NCBI RefSeq assembly: GCF_000429645.1
Contig: NZ_AUCG01000022.1
Location: forward strand, 186,001 to 250,000
Origin: Niveispirillum irakense DSM 11586
Lineage (GTDB): Bacteria > Pseudomonadota > Alphaproteobacteria > Azospirillales > Azospirillaceae
DNA: 64,000 bases
Direction of reading: 5' to 3'
The position numbers and the translations under genes were made by a program. How positions within the stretch are numbered: the first letter of the stretch is position 1; each line of letters opens with the position of its first letter. Below are positions 33,137 through 42,206 of the stretch, piece after piece. The notes beneath the pieces are model-generated. The model ran no database searches, was not told where the DNA came from, and saw nothing but the letters and a program-made list of their open reading frames with translations.

Positions 33137-34600
33137 ATGAGCAAGCCGCCCCCGACCCTGACCCACGCCACCGGCGCGCCCGTCGCCGACAATCTGAACA
33201 TCCAGACGGCGGGCCGGCGCGGGCCGGCTTTGTTGCAGGATATCTGGCTGATCGAGAAGCTGGCCCATTTCGACCGGGAGGTGATCCCGGAGCGGCGCAT
33301 GCATGCCAAGGGCTCCGGCGCCTATGGCACCTTCACCGTGACCCAGGATATCAGCCGCTACAGCAAAGCGAAGATCTTCGCCGAAGTGGGCAAGCAGACG
33401 CCGGTCTTCCTGCGCTTTTCCACGGTGGCCGGGGAACGCGGGGCGGCGGATGCGGAACGCGACATCCGCGGGTTCGCGGTCAAGTTCTATACTGAGGAAG
33501 GCAATTGGGATGTGGTCGGCAACAACACGCCGGTGTTCTTCTTCCGCGACCCGCTGCGCTTTCCCGACCTGAACCATGCCGTCAAGCGTGACCCGCGCAC
33601 CGGCATGCGCAGTGCTGACAATAACTGGGATTTCTGGACCCTGCTGCCCGAGGCGCTGCATCAGGTCACCATCGTCATGTCCGACCGCGGCATCCCCCGC
33701 ACCTATCGCCACATGCATGGCTTCGGCAGCCACACTTTCAGCATGATCAACGCGGCGAACGAGCGGGTGTGGGTGAAGTTCCATTTCCGCAGCCAGCAGG
33801 GCATCGACAACCTGAGCGATGCGGAATCCGAGAGCGCCATCGGCAAGGACCGCGAAACCCATCAGCGCGACCTGTTCAACAGCATCGAAGCCGGAGATTT
33901 TCCGCGCTGGACACTGGCCATCCAGGTGATGAGCGAGGCGCAGGCGGCTGCCCATTACCACGACCCGTTCGACCTGACCAAGGTCTGGCCACATGGCGAA
34001 TATCCGCTGATCGAGGTCGGCACGCTGGAACTGAACCGCAATCCGGAGAATGTGTTCGCAGAGGTGGAGCAATCCGCCTTCTCCCCCGCCAATATCGTGC
34101 CGGGCATCGGTTTTTCGCCGGACCGCATGCTGCAGGCCCGCCTGTTCTCCTATGGAGATGCGCAGCGTTACCGGCTGGGGGTGAATTTCAACCACATCCC
34201 CGTCAACGCGCCGAAATGCCCGTTCCACAGCTATCATCGCGACGGGGCCATGCGCACCGACGGCAATCTGGGCGGCACGCTGACATATTTCCCCAACAGC
34301 CTGGGCCATTGGGGAGACCACCCGGATGCCAAGGAACCGCCCCTGCCGCTGGACGGGCCGGCAACCCACTGGGATCATAGGGTGGCCGATGATCATTGGC
34401 AGCAGCCAGGCGATCTTTTTCGCTTGATGGGCCTAGCGCAACGGCAGGTTTTGTATGACAATACAGCCCGCTCCCTTGGCGGTGCCGCACCCCATATCCA
34501 GCGCCGCCATATTGAAAATTGCATGAAGGCCGACCCCGCCTATGGCGCGGGAGTGGCCAAAGCCCTTGGCCTTGACGTTCGCGCGCACGTCGCGGAATGA
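33137..34600 (+). CDS. katA: Monofunctional haem catalase (small-subunit, clade 3)
   Basis: A 487-residue catalase converting hydrogen peroxide to water and oxygen. Catalytic His56 is in [12 protein letters not shown] and Asn129 in [10 protein letters not shown]. The haem-ligand Tyr is in [14 protein letters not shown], and [17 protein letters not shown] (NADPH/subunit region) follows. The length fits small-subunit catalases. CAAGGAG at 33122-33128 precedes the ATG. The stop overlaps the start region of the cbb3 oxidase genes (ATGA at 34597), so catalase and high-affinity oxidase are co-transcribed, which is not the usual arrangement. Confidence 0.95.
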   Translation: MSKPPPTLTHATGAPVADNLNIQTAGRRGPALLQDIWLIEKLAHFDREVIPERRMHAKGSGAYGTFTVTQDISRYSKAKIFAEVGKQTPVFLRFSTVAGERGAADAERDIRGFAVKFYTEEGNWDVVGNNTPVFFFRDPLRFPDLNHAVKRDPRTGMRSADNNWDFWTLLPEALHQVTIVMSDRGIPRTYRHMHGFGSHTFSMINAANERVWVKFHFRSQQGIDNLSDAESESAIGKDRETHQRDLFNSIEAGDFPRWTLAIQVMSEAQAAAHYHDPFDLTKVWPHGEYPLIEVGTLELNRNPENVFAEVEQSAFSPANIVPGIGFSPDRMLQARLFSYGDAQRYRLGVNFNHIPVNAPKCPFHSYHRDGAMRTDGNLGGTLTYFPNSLGHWGDHPDAKEPPLPLDGPATHWDHRVADDHWQQPGDLFRLMGLAQRQVLYDNTARSLGGAAPHIQRRHIENCMKADPAYGAGVAKALGLDVRAHVAE

Positions 34601-34608
34601 GGAAACCT

Positions 34609-36246
34609 ATGGTCGCACAACTTACCCGCGCCGAGCGGCAGCTCTCCCTTCTCATCCTTGGCCTGCTGTCCTTGTGCGGGCTGGTGATGGCCGCCGGCGC
34701 CAATGACGACCTGTTCGCCCTGCATGGCGCTCTGGTCCTGGTGTTCGCCATGGGCCTGGGTTTCCTGATTCTGTCCAGCCTGCATGCACCGGAACCGCAT
34801 CCTGGACGGCTGGCCGAATATTACGACGATCCCAGCCGGGTGGGCATCGTGCTGACCATGGGTTGGGCCCTGTTCGGGCTGGCGATCGGTGACTGGGTGG
34901 CCTGGATGCTGGCCTATCCGCAACTGACCTTCGACGCGGCCTGGGCCAGTTTCGGACGCATCCGGCCCATCCATACCACCGCCGTGATCTTCGGTTTCGG
35001 CGGCAATGCACTGATCACCACGTCCTATCACGTGGTGCAGCGCACCTGCCGCACCCGGCTGGCCGGGCAGTTCAGCCCCTGGTTCGTGCTGCTAGGGTAC
35101 AACCTGTTCTGCCTGCTGGCGGTGACGGGATATCCGCTGGGCATCACCCAGTCCAAGGAATATGCCGAGCCGGAATGGTATGTCGATCTCTGGCTCTGCG
35201 TGGTGTGGGTGACCTATCTGGTGCTCTATATCCGCACCCTGGCGCGGCGGCGGGAGCCGCATATCTATGTGGCCAACTGGTACTATCTGGCCTTCATCGT
35301 CGTCGTGGCCATGCTCCATATCATCAACAACCTGGCCATGCCCGTGGCCTGGAACCACAGCCGCGCCTATTCGGCCTTTGCCGGCGTGCAGGATGCGATG
35401 ACGCAATGGTGGTACGGGCACAATGCCGTGGCCTTCTTCCTGACCGCCGGCTTCCTGGGCATGATGTATTATTACCTGCCCGTGCGCGCCCAGCGACCGA
35501 TCTTCAGCTACCGCATGTCGATCATCAGCTTCTGGGGCATCACCTTCATGTATATGTGGGCGGGTTCCCACCATCTGCATTACACAGCCCTGCCGCATTG
35601 GGTGCAGACACTGGGCATGACCTTCTCGCTGATCTTGCTGATCCCTTCCTGGGGGTCGGCGGCCAATGCGCTACTAACCTTGAATGGCGCCTGGCACAAG
35701 GTGCGTGACGACGCCACCCTGCGCTTCATGATGGTGGCAGCCATCTTCTATGGCCTGACCACGTTCGAAGGCTCGTTCATGGCCATCCGCGCCGTGAACT
35801 CCCTGTCGCATTATACCGACTGGACCGTGGGCCATGTGCATGCCGGCGCCCTGGGCTGGGTGGCGCTGATCAGCTTCGGCGCGCTTTACAGCCTGACACC
35901 GGCCTTGTGGGGGCGGGAGCGGATGCATTCGGCCTGGGCAGTGGAGGCGCATTTCTGGCTGGCCCTGGCCGGTACCCTGATTTACGTCTTCGCCATGTGG
36001 AATTCCGGCGTCATCCAGGGCCTGATGTGGCGCACCTATGATACGGGCGGCACTCTGGCCTATTCCTTCGTCGACAGCCTGGTGGCCATGCATCCCTATT
36101 ACATCGCCCGCGCGGTGGGCGGGGCGCTGTTCCTGGCCGGCGCCGCCATCGGCGCCTGGAATGTCTGGATGACCATCAAAGGACCATCCTCTGCATCACA
36201 ACCGGCCGGCATCGACCAGCCGCTGTCCGTCCTGGCGGGGGAGTGA
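34609..36246 (+). CDS. ccoN: cbb3-type cytochrome c oxidase subunit I
   Basis: A 545-residue haem-copper oxidase core with about 12-14 helices. Family features are the low-spin haem His in IHTTAVIFGFGGNAL, the copper-B His in WWYGHNAVAFFLTAGF, the His pair in MWAGSHHLHYTALP, and haem ligands in DWTVGHVHAGALGW. It reduces O2 to water with high affinity while pumping protons. The start is ATG 34609, behind GAGGA at 34598-34602; an alternative ATG at 34597 overlaps the catalase stop. Assembly genes ccoGHIS are not in the window. Confidence 0.95.
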   Translation: MVAQLTRAERQLSLLILGLLSLCGLVMAAGANDDLFALHGALVLVFAMGLGFLILSSLHAPEPHPGRLAEYYDDPSRVGIVLTMGWALFGLAIGDWVAWMLAYPQLTFDAAWASFGRIRPIHTTAVIFGFGGNALITTSYHVVQRTCRTRLAGQFSPWFVLLGYNLFCLLAVTGYPLGITQSKEYAEPEWYVDLWLCVVWVTYLVLYIRTLARRREPHIYVANWYYLAFIVVVAMLHIINNLAMPVAWNHSRAYSAFAGVQDAMTQWWYGHNAVAFFLTAGFLGMMYYYLPVRAQRPIFSYRMSIISFWGITFMYMWAGSHHLHYTALPHWVQTLGMTFSLILLIPSWGSAANALLTLNGAWHKVRDDATLRFMMVAAIFYGLTTFEGSFMAIRAVNSLSHYTDWTVGHVHAGALGWVALISFGALYSLTPALWGRERMHSAWAVEAHFWLALAGTLIYVFAMWNSGVIQGLMWRTYDTGGTLAYSFVDSLVAMHPYYIARAVGGALFLAGAAIGAWNVWMTIKGPSSASQPAGIDQPLSVLAGE

Positions 36247-36250
36247 GCCG

Positions 36251-36976
36251 ATGTTCGGACTGCATTACAAGCTTGAAAAGCACTCCATGGCTCTGGTGCT
36301 GGGCATCATCTTCGTCGCCTCCATCGGTGGGTTGGTGGAGATCGCACCCTTGTTCACCATCGATGAGACGGTGGAGGATGCGCCCGACCTGCGCATCTAC
36401 ACGCCGCTGGAACTGGCCGGGCGCAACATCTATATCCGCGAGGGCTGCTACGCCTGCCATTCCCAGATGATCCGCACCTTGCGGGACGAGGTGGAACGAT
36501 ACGGCCCCTACTCCCTGGCCGTTGAATCCAAGCATGACCATCCCATGCAATGGGGATCGAAGCGCACCGGCCCCGATCTGGCCCGCATCGGCGACAAATA
36601 TTCCGACGAATGGCAGGTGGCGCATCTGGTCGATCCGCGTGCGGTGGTGCCGCAATCGATCATGCCGTCCTATAAATTCCTGGCGCGCACTTCCCTGCGC
36701 ACCGACGATCTGGGCCTGCATCTGACGGCTTTGCGCCGGGTGGGCGTACCCTACACCGATGAGATGGTGACCAACGCCGCCGCCGACGCCATCGCCCAGG
36801 CGGGAACGGATGGCAGCGCCGGCCTGACCGCCCGCTATGGCGAGGCCACGCAGGCGCGTGTGTTCGATGGCGATCCGGGCAAGGTGACGGAGATGGATGC
36901 GCTGGTCGCCTATCTTCAGATCCTGGGCCGCCTGACCAATGCCGCCCATACCAACAGCCAGCCGCCGGAGGAATGA
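36251..36976 (+). CDS. ccoO: cbb3-type cytochrome c oxidase subunit II (mono-haem)
   Basis: A 241-residue subunit with one N-terminal membrane helix (about 13-33) and a periplasmic c-type haem site C66-Y-A-C-H70 in REGCYACHSQMIRTL. A Met axial ligand is likely in QSIMPSYKFL. The conserved GPDLARIGDKYSDEW matches CcoO. It passes electrons from CcoP to CcoN. It follows ccoN by 4 nt. Confidence 0.95.
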   Translation: MFGLHYKLEKHSMALVLGIIFVASIGGLVEIAPLFTIDETVEDAPDLRIYTPLELAGRNIYIREGCYACHSQMIRTLRDEVERYGPYSLAVESKHDHPMQWGSKRTGPDLARIGDKYSDEWQVAHLVDPRAVVPQSIMPSYKFLARTSLRTDDLGLHLTALRRVGVPYTDEMVTNAAADAIAQAGTDGSAGLTARYGEATQARVFDGDPGKVTEMDALVAYLQILGRLTNAAHTNSQPPEE

Positions 36977-36977
36977 G

Positions 36978-37145
36978 ATGCCGGAGACAGGCCACGCGCT
37001 GACCGTTTTCCTGGCCAAGGGGTTCGGGCTTTTCTACCTGCTGGCCCTGTCGGTGGGGGTACTGATCTATGCGTTCTGGCCCGGCAACGGCAAGCGCTTC
37101 GACCATGCCGCCCGGTCGGTGCTGAACAAGGAGGACCGGCCATGA
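36978..37145 (+). CDS. ccoQ: cbb3-type oxidase small subunit CcoQ/FixQ
   Basis: A 55-residue single-helix protein (about residues 15-33, LFYLLALSVGVLIYAFWP) with the CcoQ-typical polar end GNGKRFDHAARSVLN. It stabilises the oxidase complex. The start is taken as ATG 36978, 1 nt after the ccoO stop, because the upstream in-frame start at 36939 lies inside ccoO. It overlaps ccoP by 4 nt. Confidence 0.9.
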   Translation: MPETGHALTVFLAKGFGLFYLLALSVGVLIYAFWPGNGKRFDHAARSVLNKEDRP

Positions 37146-38017
37146 GCGGTGGGGCCGAGCGCGATCCCGTCACGGGGCACATGACCACGGGCCATGAATG
37201 GAACGGTATCAAGGAACTGAACACGCCGGTGCCCAAGATGGTCTGGTTCTTCCTGATCAGTACCTTCCTGTTCAGCGTGGTCTGGTGGGTGCTGATGCCG
37301 GCCTGGCCGGTGGGCAGCACCTATACCAAGGGCATCCTCGGTGTGGACCAGCGCCGGGTGGTAGCGGACGACCTGAAGCGGGCGGCAGAACAGGCGCCAG
37401 CCTGGGTGGCCAAGGTCGCCGACACCGATTACGCCGCCCTCCAGGCCGATCCCGCCCTGATGGAGCAGGTGCGCCGGCATGGGGCGGTGTTGTTCGGCGA
37501 TAATTGCGCCGCCTGTCATGGCGTGGGCGGCAGCGGTGGGCCGGGCTTCCCGGCACTGGCAGCGGGGTCCTGGCTGTGGGGCGGGTCGCCGGAGGCACTG
37601 GCGGAGACCATCCGTGTCGGCATCAATTCCGATCATCCCGATACGCGCGTCTCACAGATGCCGGCCTTCGGGCGCGACCAGATGCTGACGCGGCCGGATA
37701 TCATTGCCGTGCTTGCCCATGTCCGCTCACTGTCGGGTGCCGGGCCGGCATCGGCGGCGGGACAGGAGCTGTTCACCGCGAATTGCGCCGCCTGCCATGG
37801 CGAGGAAGGCCGCGGCATGGTGGAGATGGGAGCACCCAACCTGACCGATGCCACCTGGATCTATGGCGGTGACGAGCAGACGGTCTTCACCACCATCTTC
37901 AACGGCCGGCAGGGACACATGCCGCGCTGGGACCAGCGCCTGGGCGACCTGGACCGCAAGGTGCTGGCGCTCTATGTCGCGGACCTGGCCACGGGGACCA
38001 AGCATGCCGGCCCTTAG
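37142..38017 (+). CDS. ccoP: cbb3-type oxidase subunit III (di-haem cytochrome c)
   Basis: A 291-residue subunit. FixP-type N-terminus (GHEWNGIKELNTPVPKMV), one membrane helix (about 34-53) and two periplasmic c-haem sites CAACH at 122-126 and 215-219, with Met ligands in VSQMPAFG and QGHMPRWD. It accepts electrons from soluble cytochrome c or the bc1 complex. Its 3' end overlaps the next small gene by 14 nt. Confidence 0.95.
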   Translation: MSGGAERDPVTGHMTTGHEWNGIKELNTPVPKMVWFFLISTFLFSVVWWVLMPAWPVGSTYTKGILGVDQRRVVADDLKRAAEQAPAWVAKVADTDYAALQADPALMEQVRRHGAVLFGDNCAACHGVGGSGGPGFPALAAGSWLWGGSPEALAETIRVGINSDHPDTRVSQMPAFGRDQMLTRPDIIAVLAHVRSLSGAGPASAAGQELFTANCAACHGEEGRGMVEMGAPNLTDATWIYGGDEQTVFTTIFNGRQGHMPRWDQRLGDLDRKVLALYVADLATGTKHAGP

Positions 38018-38186
38018 GCATTGGCGCGTGATCCTGCTGGTTTTGGCCGGCATCGCCCTGCTGGTCGGCGCCAACATCCATCTGGTGATGGTGGCGCTGG
38101 AGAGCCAGCCTTCCTGCGTTCCGCACCAGAAACCGGGCGTGAAGCCGGCCCCAACCGGATACAGCGCCGCCAGATCCGCCTGTTGA
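38004..38186 (+). CDS. Small single-helix membrane protein in the cbb3 operon
   Basis: A 60-residue protein starting inside the end of ccoP. One hydrophobic helix (about 9-32, VILLVLAGIALLVGANIHLV) precedes a short periplasmic tail with SQPSCVPH and a C-terminal SAC, giving two Cys that could pair or bind metal. Similar tiny proteins follow ccoP in other alphaproteobacteria as I remember them, without an assigned function. Codon use matches its neighbours. It may assist haem or copper insertion, but this is speculation. Confidence 0.65.
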   Translation: MPALRHWRVILLVLAGIALLVGANIHLVMVALESQPSCVPHQKPGVKPAPTGYSAARSAC

Positions 38187-38196
38187 GAGACAAGAC

Positions 38197-39000
38197 ATGA
38201 TCAGTCCCGCCGACAGCCTGCCGCCCACCGTTCCGCCCCTGCCCCATGTCAGCCCGCATGCGCGCGGCCTGCCCGCCGGCGCGGCGCTGGACTGGCTGCG
38301 CGCCGGCTGGAACGATCTGTGGACCAATCCGACCAGCAGCCTGGCCTATGGCGTGGTCATGCTGCTGGTCTCCTGGCTGGTCGTGGCGGGGCTGGTCGGG
38401 CTGGGGCGTGATTATTTCCTGTTCCCAGCCCTGGCGGGCTTCGCCATCGTGGCCCCGGCCTTTGCCACCGGGCTTTACGAGAAAAGCCGGCGGCTGGCGG
38501 AGGGTAAGCGCATCGGGCTGGTTACCATGCTGCATGTGAAGGCAGCGTCTGGGCGGCAGATCCTGTTCGTGGGCGTGCTGCTCTGCCTGCTGATGCTGGT
38601 CTGGATGCGCGCCGCCGTGCTGCTCTACGCCCTGTTCTTCGGCTGGAAGCCATTCCCGGGGCTGGAACATGTCTCGACCATGCTGGTGACGGAACCGCTG
38701 GGCATCTGGCTGCTGCTGGTCGGCGGGGCGGTCGGGGGCCTGTTCGCAGCCTTCGGCTTCGCCATCTCCGTCTTCTCCCTACCCATGCTGCTGGACCAGC
38801 GGGTGGACGCGCTGACCGCCATGGGCACCAGCATGTCCATGGTCTGGCACAATCTGCCCGTCATGCTGGCCTGGGGCGCCATCGTGCTGCTGTCGCTGGT
38901 GCTGGCGCTGCTGCCCGGCCTGCTAGGTCTGGTGCTGGCCTTCCCGCTGCTGGGCCATGCTACCTGGCATGCTTACCGTACCGTTCGAGGGGAGGGATAA
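38197..39000 (+). CDS. DUF2189 integral membrane protein
   Basis: A 267-residue protein with about six membrane helices in the DUF2189 pattern (ALDWLRAGWNDLWTNPTSSL start, GLVGLGRDYFLFPALAGF, FATGLYEKSRRLAEGK and the C-terminal LLPGLLGLVLAFPLLGHATW, 20 residues). DUF2189 genes frequently accompany cbb3 oxidase genes and may take part in oxidase assembly or copper handling, though no biochemical role is established. It ends the operon. Confidence 0.85.
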   Translation: MISPADSLPPTVPPLPHVSPHARGLPAGAALDWLRAGWNDLWTNPTSSLAYGVVMLLVSWLVVAGLVGLGRDYFLFPALAGFAIVAPAFATGLYEKSRRLAEGKRIGLVTMLHVKAASGRQILFVGVLLCLLMLVWMRAAVLLYALFFGWKPFPGLEHVSTMLVTEPLGIWLLLVGGAVGGLFAAFGFAISVFSLPMLLDQRVDALTAMGTSMSMVWHNLPVMLAWGAIVLLSLVLALLPGLLGLVLAFPLLGHATWHAYRTVRGEG

Positions 39001-39021
39001 CATTCCGCATCGTAAAGAAGC

Positions 39022-39806
39022 TTTCGTCTCGACCTGGGCTTGGGCCTGCTGGGCCTCACCCGCCGGGCGGTCGCCGTGGGCGATGTGCACCAGTTGCAGC
39101 CCGTGGAGAATTTTTCCGAAGCCTCGGACGAGCAGCTTATGGATGCGCAAGGCCTCACCAACGCCCAGCAGATCACATGTCGGCGTCAGGGGTTGACCCA
39201 TGCCAGCGGCTCTGCGATGGCGGCGATCCAGATGGCCACGGTCGTTGGCGATAGTGACACACAGATCCCCGGCATCATGCTGCGCGAACATTTCCGCTGC
39301 GTGCCGAAAATCATCAGCTTCTGCAACGATCTGGTTTACAAACGCCTCATCGGCATGAAGCCGGAGGAGAGCGATCCCTGGATCGCGCCCATGTCCTGGG
39401 CCCATCCCGGAGGACAAGCCAGACGGGCCAGGAATCCTGGACCAATACGGCGGAAGCCCAGGGCATCGCTGAGTGGCTGGCCTGCCATTGGAGCACCCTG
39501 AATAAGCGCTACGGTGGCCCGCCGGAAGAGCGTGTAGCCGTGATCACCTCCTTCGGCTCGCAATGCCAGGTGCTTCGTCAGGCACTGGAAAGGCACCTGG
39601 GGCCTGAGGCCGCGATGGTGACAGTGGGAACCGTCCATACCCTGCAGGGTATGGAACGCCATCTGGTGGTGTTCTCGCCAACAATTACCTTCGCTTCCTT
39701 AAATGGCAGCGGCCCCTTCTTCGACCGTGGCGTATATATGCTGAACGTCGCCGTGAGCCGGGCCAAGAATGCCTTTGCCGTCATTCGGCGACATGGCCCT
39801 GTTTGA
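39022..39806 (+). pseudogene. Decayed C-terminal fragment of a superfamily-1 helicase
   Basis: Two open frames encode consecutive parts of an SF1/AAA helicase. Frame 1 (to about 39410) has RAVAVGDVHQLQPV (motif III region), then IMLREHFRCVPKIISFCNDL (motif IV). Frame 3 (from about 39411) has EERVAVITSFGSQ, then VGTVHTLQGMERHLVVFSPT (motif V) and YMLNVAVSRAKNAFAVI (motif VI). The join needs a one-base frameshift near 39400-39411. The Walker A and Walker B parts are missing, with homology beginning abruptly around 39040, so it is both 5'-truncated and frameshifted. No intact start or ribosome binding site is present. Confidence 0.8.
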
Positions 39807-40159
39807 TGCTACAACCGGACACGCCCCCTCCTCCGTCCTCGCGCGGCATCTTTACCGCAACCCCGATAATGTTGCCCCTGCACCCGCAGGGATGAACCCC
39901 GCCGGTAGGGGAAGGGGTTCAGCCCTCCCCCATTGCCCCTGCACCCGCTGCACATGCCCAAAGCAGCGCGTGGCGTCGGCAGCAATCCGCGGATAGGCCG
40001 GCCAAGGGCCGGTTGGCGCCCGGAGCCCGTCGCAGCATTTTATGCTGCTACCCCGGCAATAAACCCACGGCCACCGCCTTCCCATCCGTCAGATCGGCGT
40101 CTCTGCCTGTCGCGGTCCCATTACCCTGACCCTATTCCTTCCCCAGCCGGGCAGAGGCC
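39807..40159. other. Intergenic region with short direct repeats
   Basis: A 353-nt gap between the helicase remnant and the aminotransferase gene. TTGCCCCTGCACCCGC occurs twice (39872-39887 and 39933-39948). A 7-bp hairpin GAACCCC/GGGGTTC lies between (39894-39900 with 39914-39920). No gene is recognisable; the aminotransferase promoter should lie in the last 100 nt. Confidence 0.45.
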
Positions 40160-41545
40160 ATGTTGCAGCGAAATCGTTCCCTTGTGGATATCGACCGGGA
40201 CCATCTGATCCATCCCGTCACCTCCTTTCGGGGGCATGAGGCGCGGGGCGCCACGCTGCTGCAAAGCGCCAAGGGCATGTTCGTCACCGACATGGATGGC
40301 AACCAGTTGATCGACGCTTTCGCCGGTCTCTGGTGCGTCAATGTCGGCTATGGCCATGACAGCATTGTGGAGGTGGCGGCAGAGCAGATGCGCCGCCTGC
40401 CCTATGCCACCGGCTATTTCCATTTTGGCAGCGAGCCGGCCGTACGGCTGGCGGAAAAGCTGGTGGAACTGGCGCCTGCCTCTCTGACCCATGTCTATTT
40501 CACCCTGGGCGGATCGGACGCGGTGGATTCTGCCGTGCGCTACATCATCCATTATTTCAATGCCATCGGCAAACCGGCCAAAAAACACGTTATCGCCCTG
40601 GAGCGGGGCTATCACGGCTCTTCAACCGTGGGTGCCGGCCTGACGGCCATTGGCAGCTTCCACCGCTTCTTCGATGTGCCGCGCCCCTGGCAGCATCATA
40701 TTCCCTCCCCCTATCCCTATCGCAGCCCCGTAGGAAACGATCCGCAGGCCGTGATCGCCCATTCCGTTGCGGCGCTGCGGGACAAGGTGGCGGAGTTGGG
40801 TGCCGATCAGGTCGCCGCCTTTTTCTGCGAACCGATCCAGGGATCGGGCGGGGTGATCGTGCCGCCCAAGGGCTGGCTGAAGGCAATGCGGGAGACCTGC
40901 CGCGAGTTGGACATCCTGTTCATCGCCGACGAGGTGATCACCGGTTTTGGTCGCACCGGACCCATGTTCGCCTGTGAATATGAAGGGGTGGAGCCGGACC
41001 TGATGACGGTGGCCAAGGGCCTGACCGCCGGCTATGCCCCCATGGGCGCGGTGCTGATGTCGGATGCAATCTTCAACGCTATCGCCGATGGCGCCACCCC
41101 CGATCTGCCCATCGGCCACGGCTTCACCTATTCCGGCCACCCGGTCAGTGCCGCGGTGGGGTTGGAGGTGATCCGGCTTTATACTGAGGGCGGTATCCTG
41201 GCCAATGGCCAGAAAGTGGGCGCCGATTTCGCCGCCGGGCTGGCCGGGCTTTCCGACCACCCGATGGTGGGGGAAACGCGCGGGCGCGGCCTGCTGGGTG
41301 CAATTGAGCTGGTGGCCGACAAGGGCACCAAATCCCGCTTCGATCCGGCCCTGAAGCTGCCTGACCGGCTGTTCGCCCAGGGCTATAAAAACGGCGTCAT
41401 CTTCCGGTCCTTCGGCGATGGCATGATCGGGCTGGCCCCGGCCTTGTGCTGCACGCCCGATGAAATGGCCTTGATCTTCCAGCGTATCCGCACGACCCTG
41501 GATCAGATGCTGGAGGAGCCTGATATTCGTGCCGCCTTGACCTGA
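40160..41545 (+). CDS. Class-III PLP aminotransferase (amine/omega-amino-acid type)
   Basis: A 461-residue aminotransferase of the putrescine/omega-amino acid:pyruvate group. Family signatures are GLWCVNVGYGHDSIVEVAAE, the phosphate-binding GGSDAVDSAVRYI (motif G-S-x-A), RGYHGSSTVGAGLT, the aspartate in FIADEVITGFGRTG and the PLP-binding Lys in MTVAKGLTAGYAPMGAVL (18 residues). It moves an amino group from an amine such as putrescine or a diamine to pyruvate, giving an aminoaldehyde. The downstream Lrp gene probably regulates it. The exact amine donor is not determined. Confidence 0.9.
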   Translation: MLQRNRSLVDIDRDHLIHPVTSFRGHEARGATLLQSAKGMFVTDMDGNQLIDAFAGLWCVNVGYGHDSIVEVAAEQMRRLPYATGYFHFGSEPAVRLAEKLVELAPASLTHVYFTLGGSDAVDSAVRYIIHYFNAIGKPAKKHVIALERGYHGSSTVGAGLTAIGSFHRFFDVPRPWQHHIPSPYPYRSPVGNDPQAVIAHSVAALRDKVAELGADQVAAFFCEPIQGSGGVIVPPKGWLKAMRETCRELDILFIADEVITGFGRTGPMFACEYEGVEPDLMTVAKGLTAGYAPMGAVLMSDAIFNAIADGATPDLPIGHGFTYSGHPVSAAVGLEVIRLYTEGGILANGQKVGADFAAGLAGLSDHPMVGETRGRGLLGAIELVADKGTKSRFDPALKLPDRLFAQGYKNGVIFRSFGDGMIGLAPALCCTPDEMALIFQRIRTTLDQMLEEPDIRAALT

Positions 41546-41608
41546 CGCCCCTTTTCGCTGTCTTTCCCCCCACGCCCAGTTCGGCTCTGATGGAAAAGGC
41601 TTTTCGGC

Positions 41609-42106
41609 ATGATACCCGGCCCCAAACTCGACCGGATCGACCTGAAGATCCTGGCCCAATTACAGCAGGCAGGCCGCATCACCAATGTGGAACTGGCCGA
41701 TGCCGTCGGCCTGTCGCCCAGCCCCTGCCTGACGCGGGTAAAAAGGCTGGAAAAGGCGGGCTATATCACGGGCTATGGTGCCCATATCAACCTGGCCAAG
41801 TTGGGTGATTTCCTCACCGTTTTCACCCAGGTGACCCTGACCGAACATCGCAGCGGTGACTTCTCCCGGTTCGAGGCGAAGATCCGCAAGATCGACGAGA
41901 TCGTGGAATGCCATCTGGTCAGCGGCGGCTATGATTATCTGCTGAAATTCGTCACCAACGGCGTCGGTCATTACCAATCCATCATCGAGGGGATGCTGGA
42001 GGGGGATTTCGGGATCGAAAAATATTTCAGCTATGTCGTGATCAAGTCTCCCTTCATCAAACATCATTACCCGATCCAGACCCTGTTCGGGGACCGGCAG
42101 GAATAG
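41609..42106 (+). CDS. Lrp/AsnC-family transcriptional regulator
   Basis: A 165-residue regulator with N-terminal helix-turn-helix (LDRIDLKILAQLQQAGRITN, ELADAVGLSPSPCLTRVKRL) and C-terminal RAM ligand-binding domain (about 75-150; VECHLVSGGYDYLLKFVT). Lrp-type proteins sense amino acids and often control the catabolic gene beside them, here the aminotransferase 63 nt upstream and perhaps the amidohydrolase downstream. Family assignment is secure; its effector is unknown. Confidence 0.92.
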   Translation: MIPGPKLDRIDLKILAQLQQAGRITNVELADAVGLSPSPCLTRVKRLEKAGYITGYGAHINLAKLGDFLTVFTQVTLTEHRSGDFSRFEAKIRKIDEIVECHLVSGGYDYLLKFVTNGVGHYQSIIEGMLEGDFGIEKYFSYVVIKSPFIKHHYPIQTLFGDRQE

Positions 42107-42206
42107 GGGCTGGATCGATTATCACCGCCCTTCCCTCTCATCCCGCCGCGCGCCCGCGCGATGGTGGGACGATATAAACGCTTTCGCGCGCCCGAACGGA
42201 TTCCCC

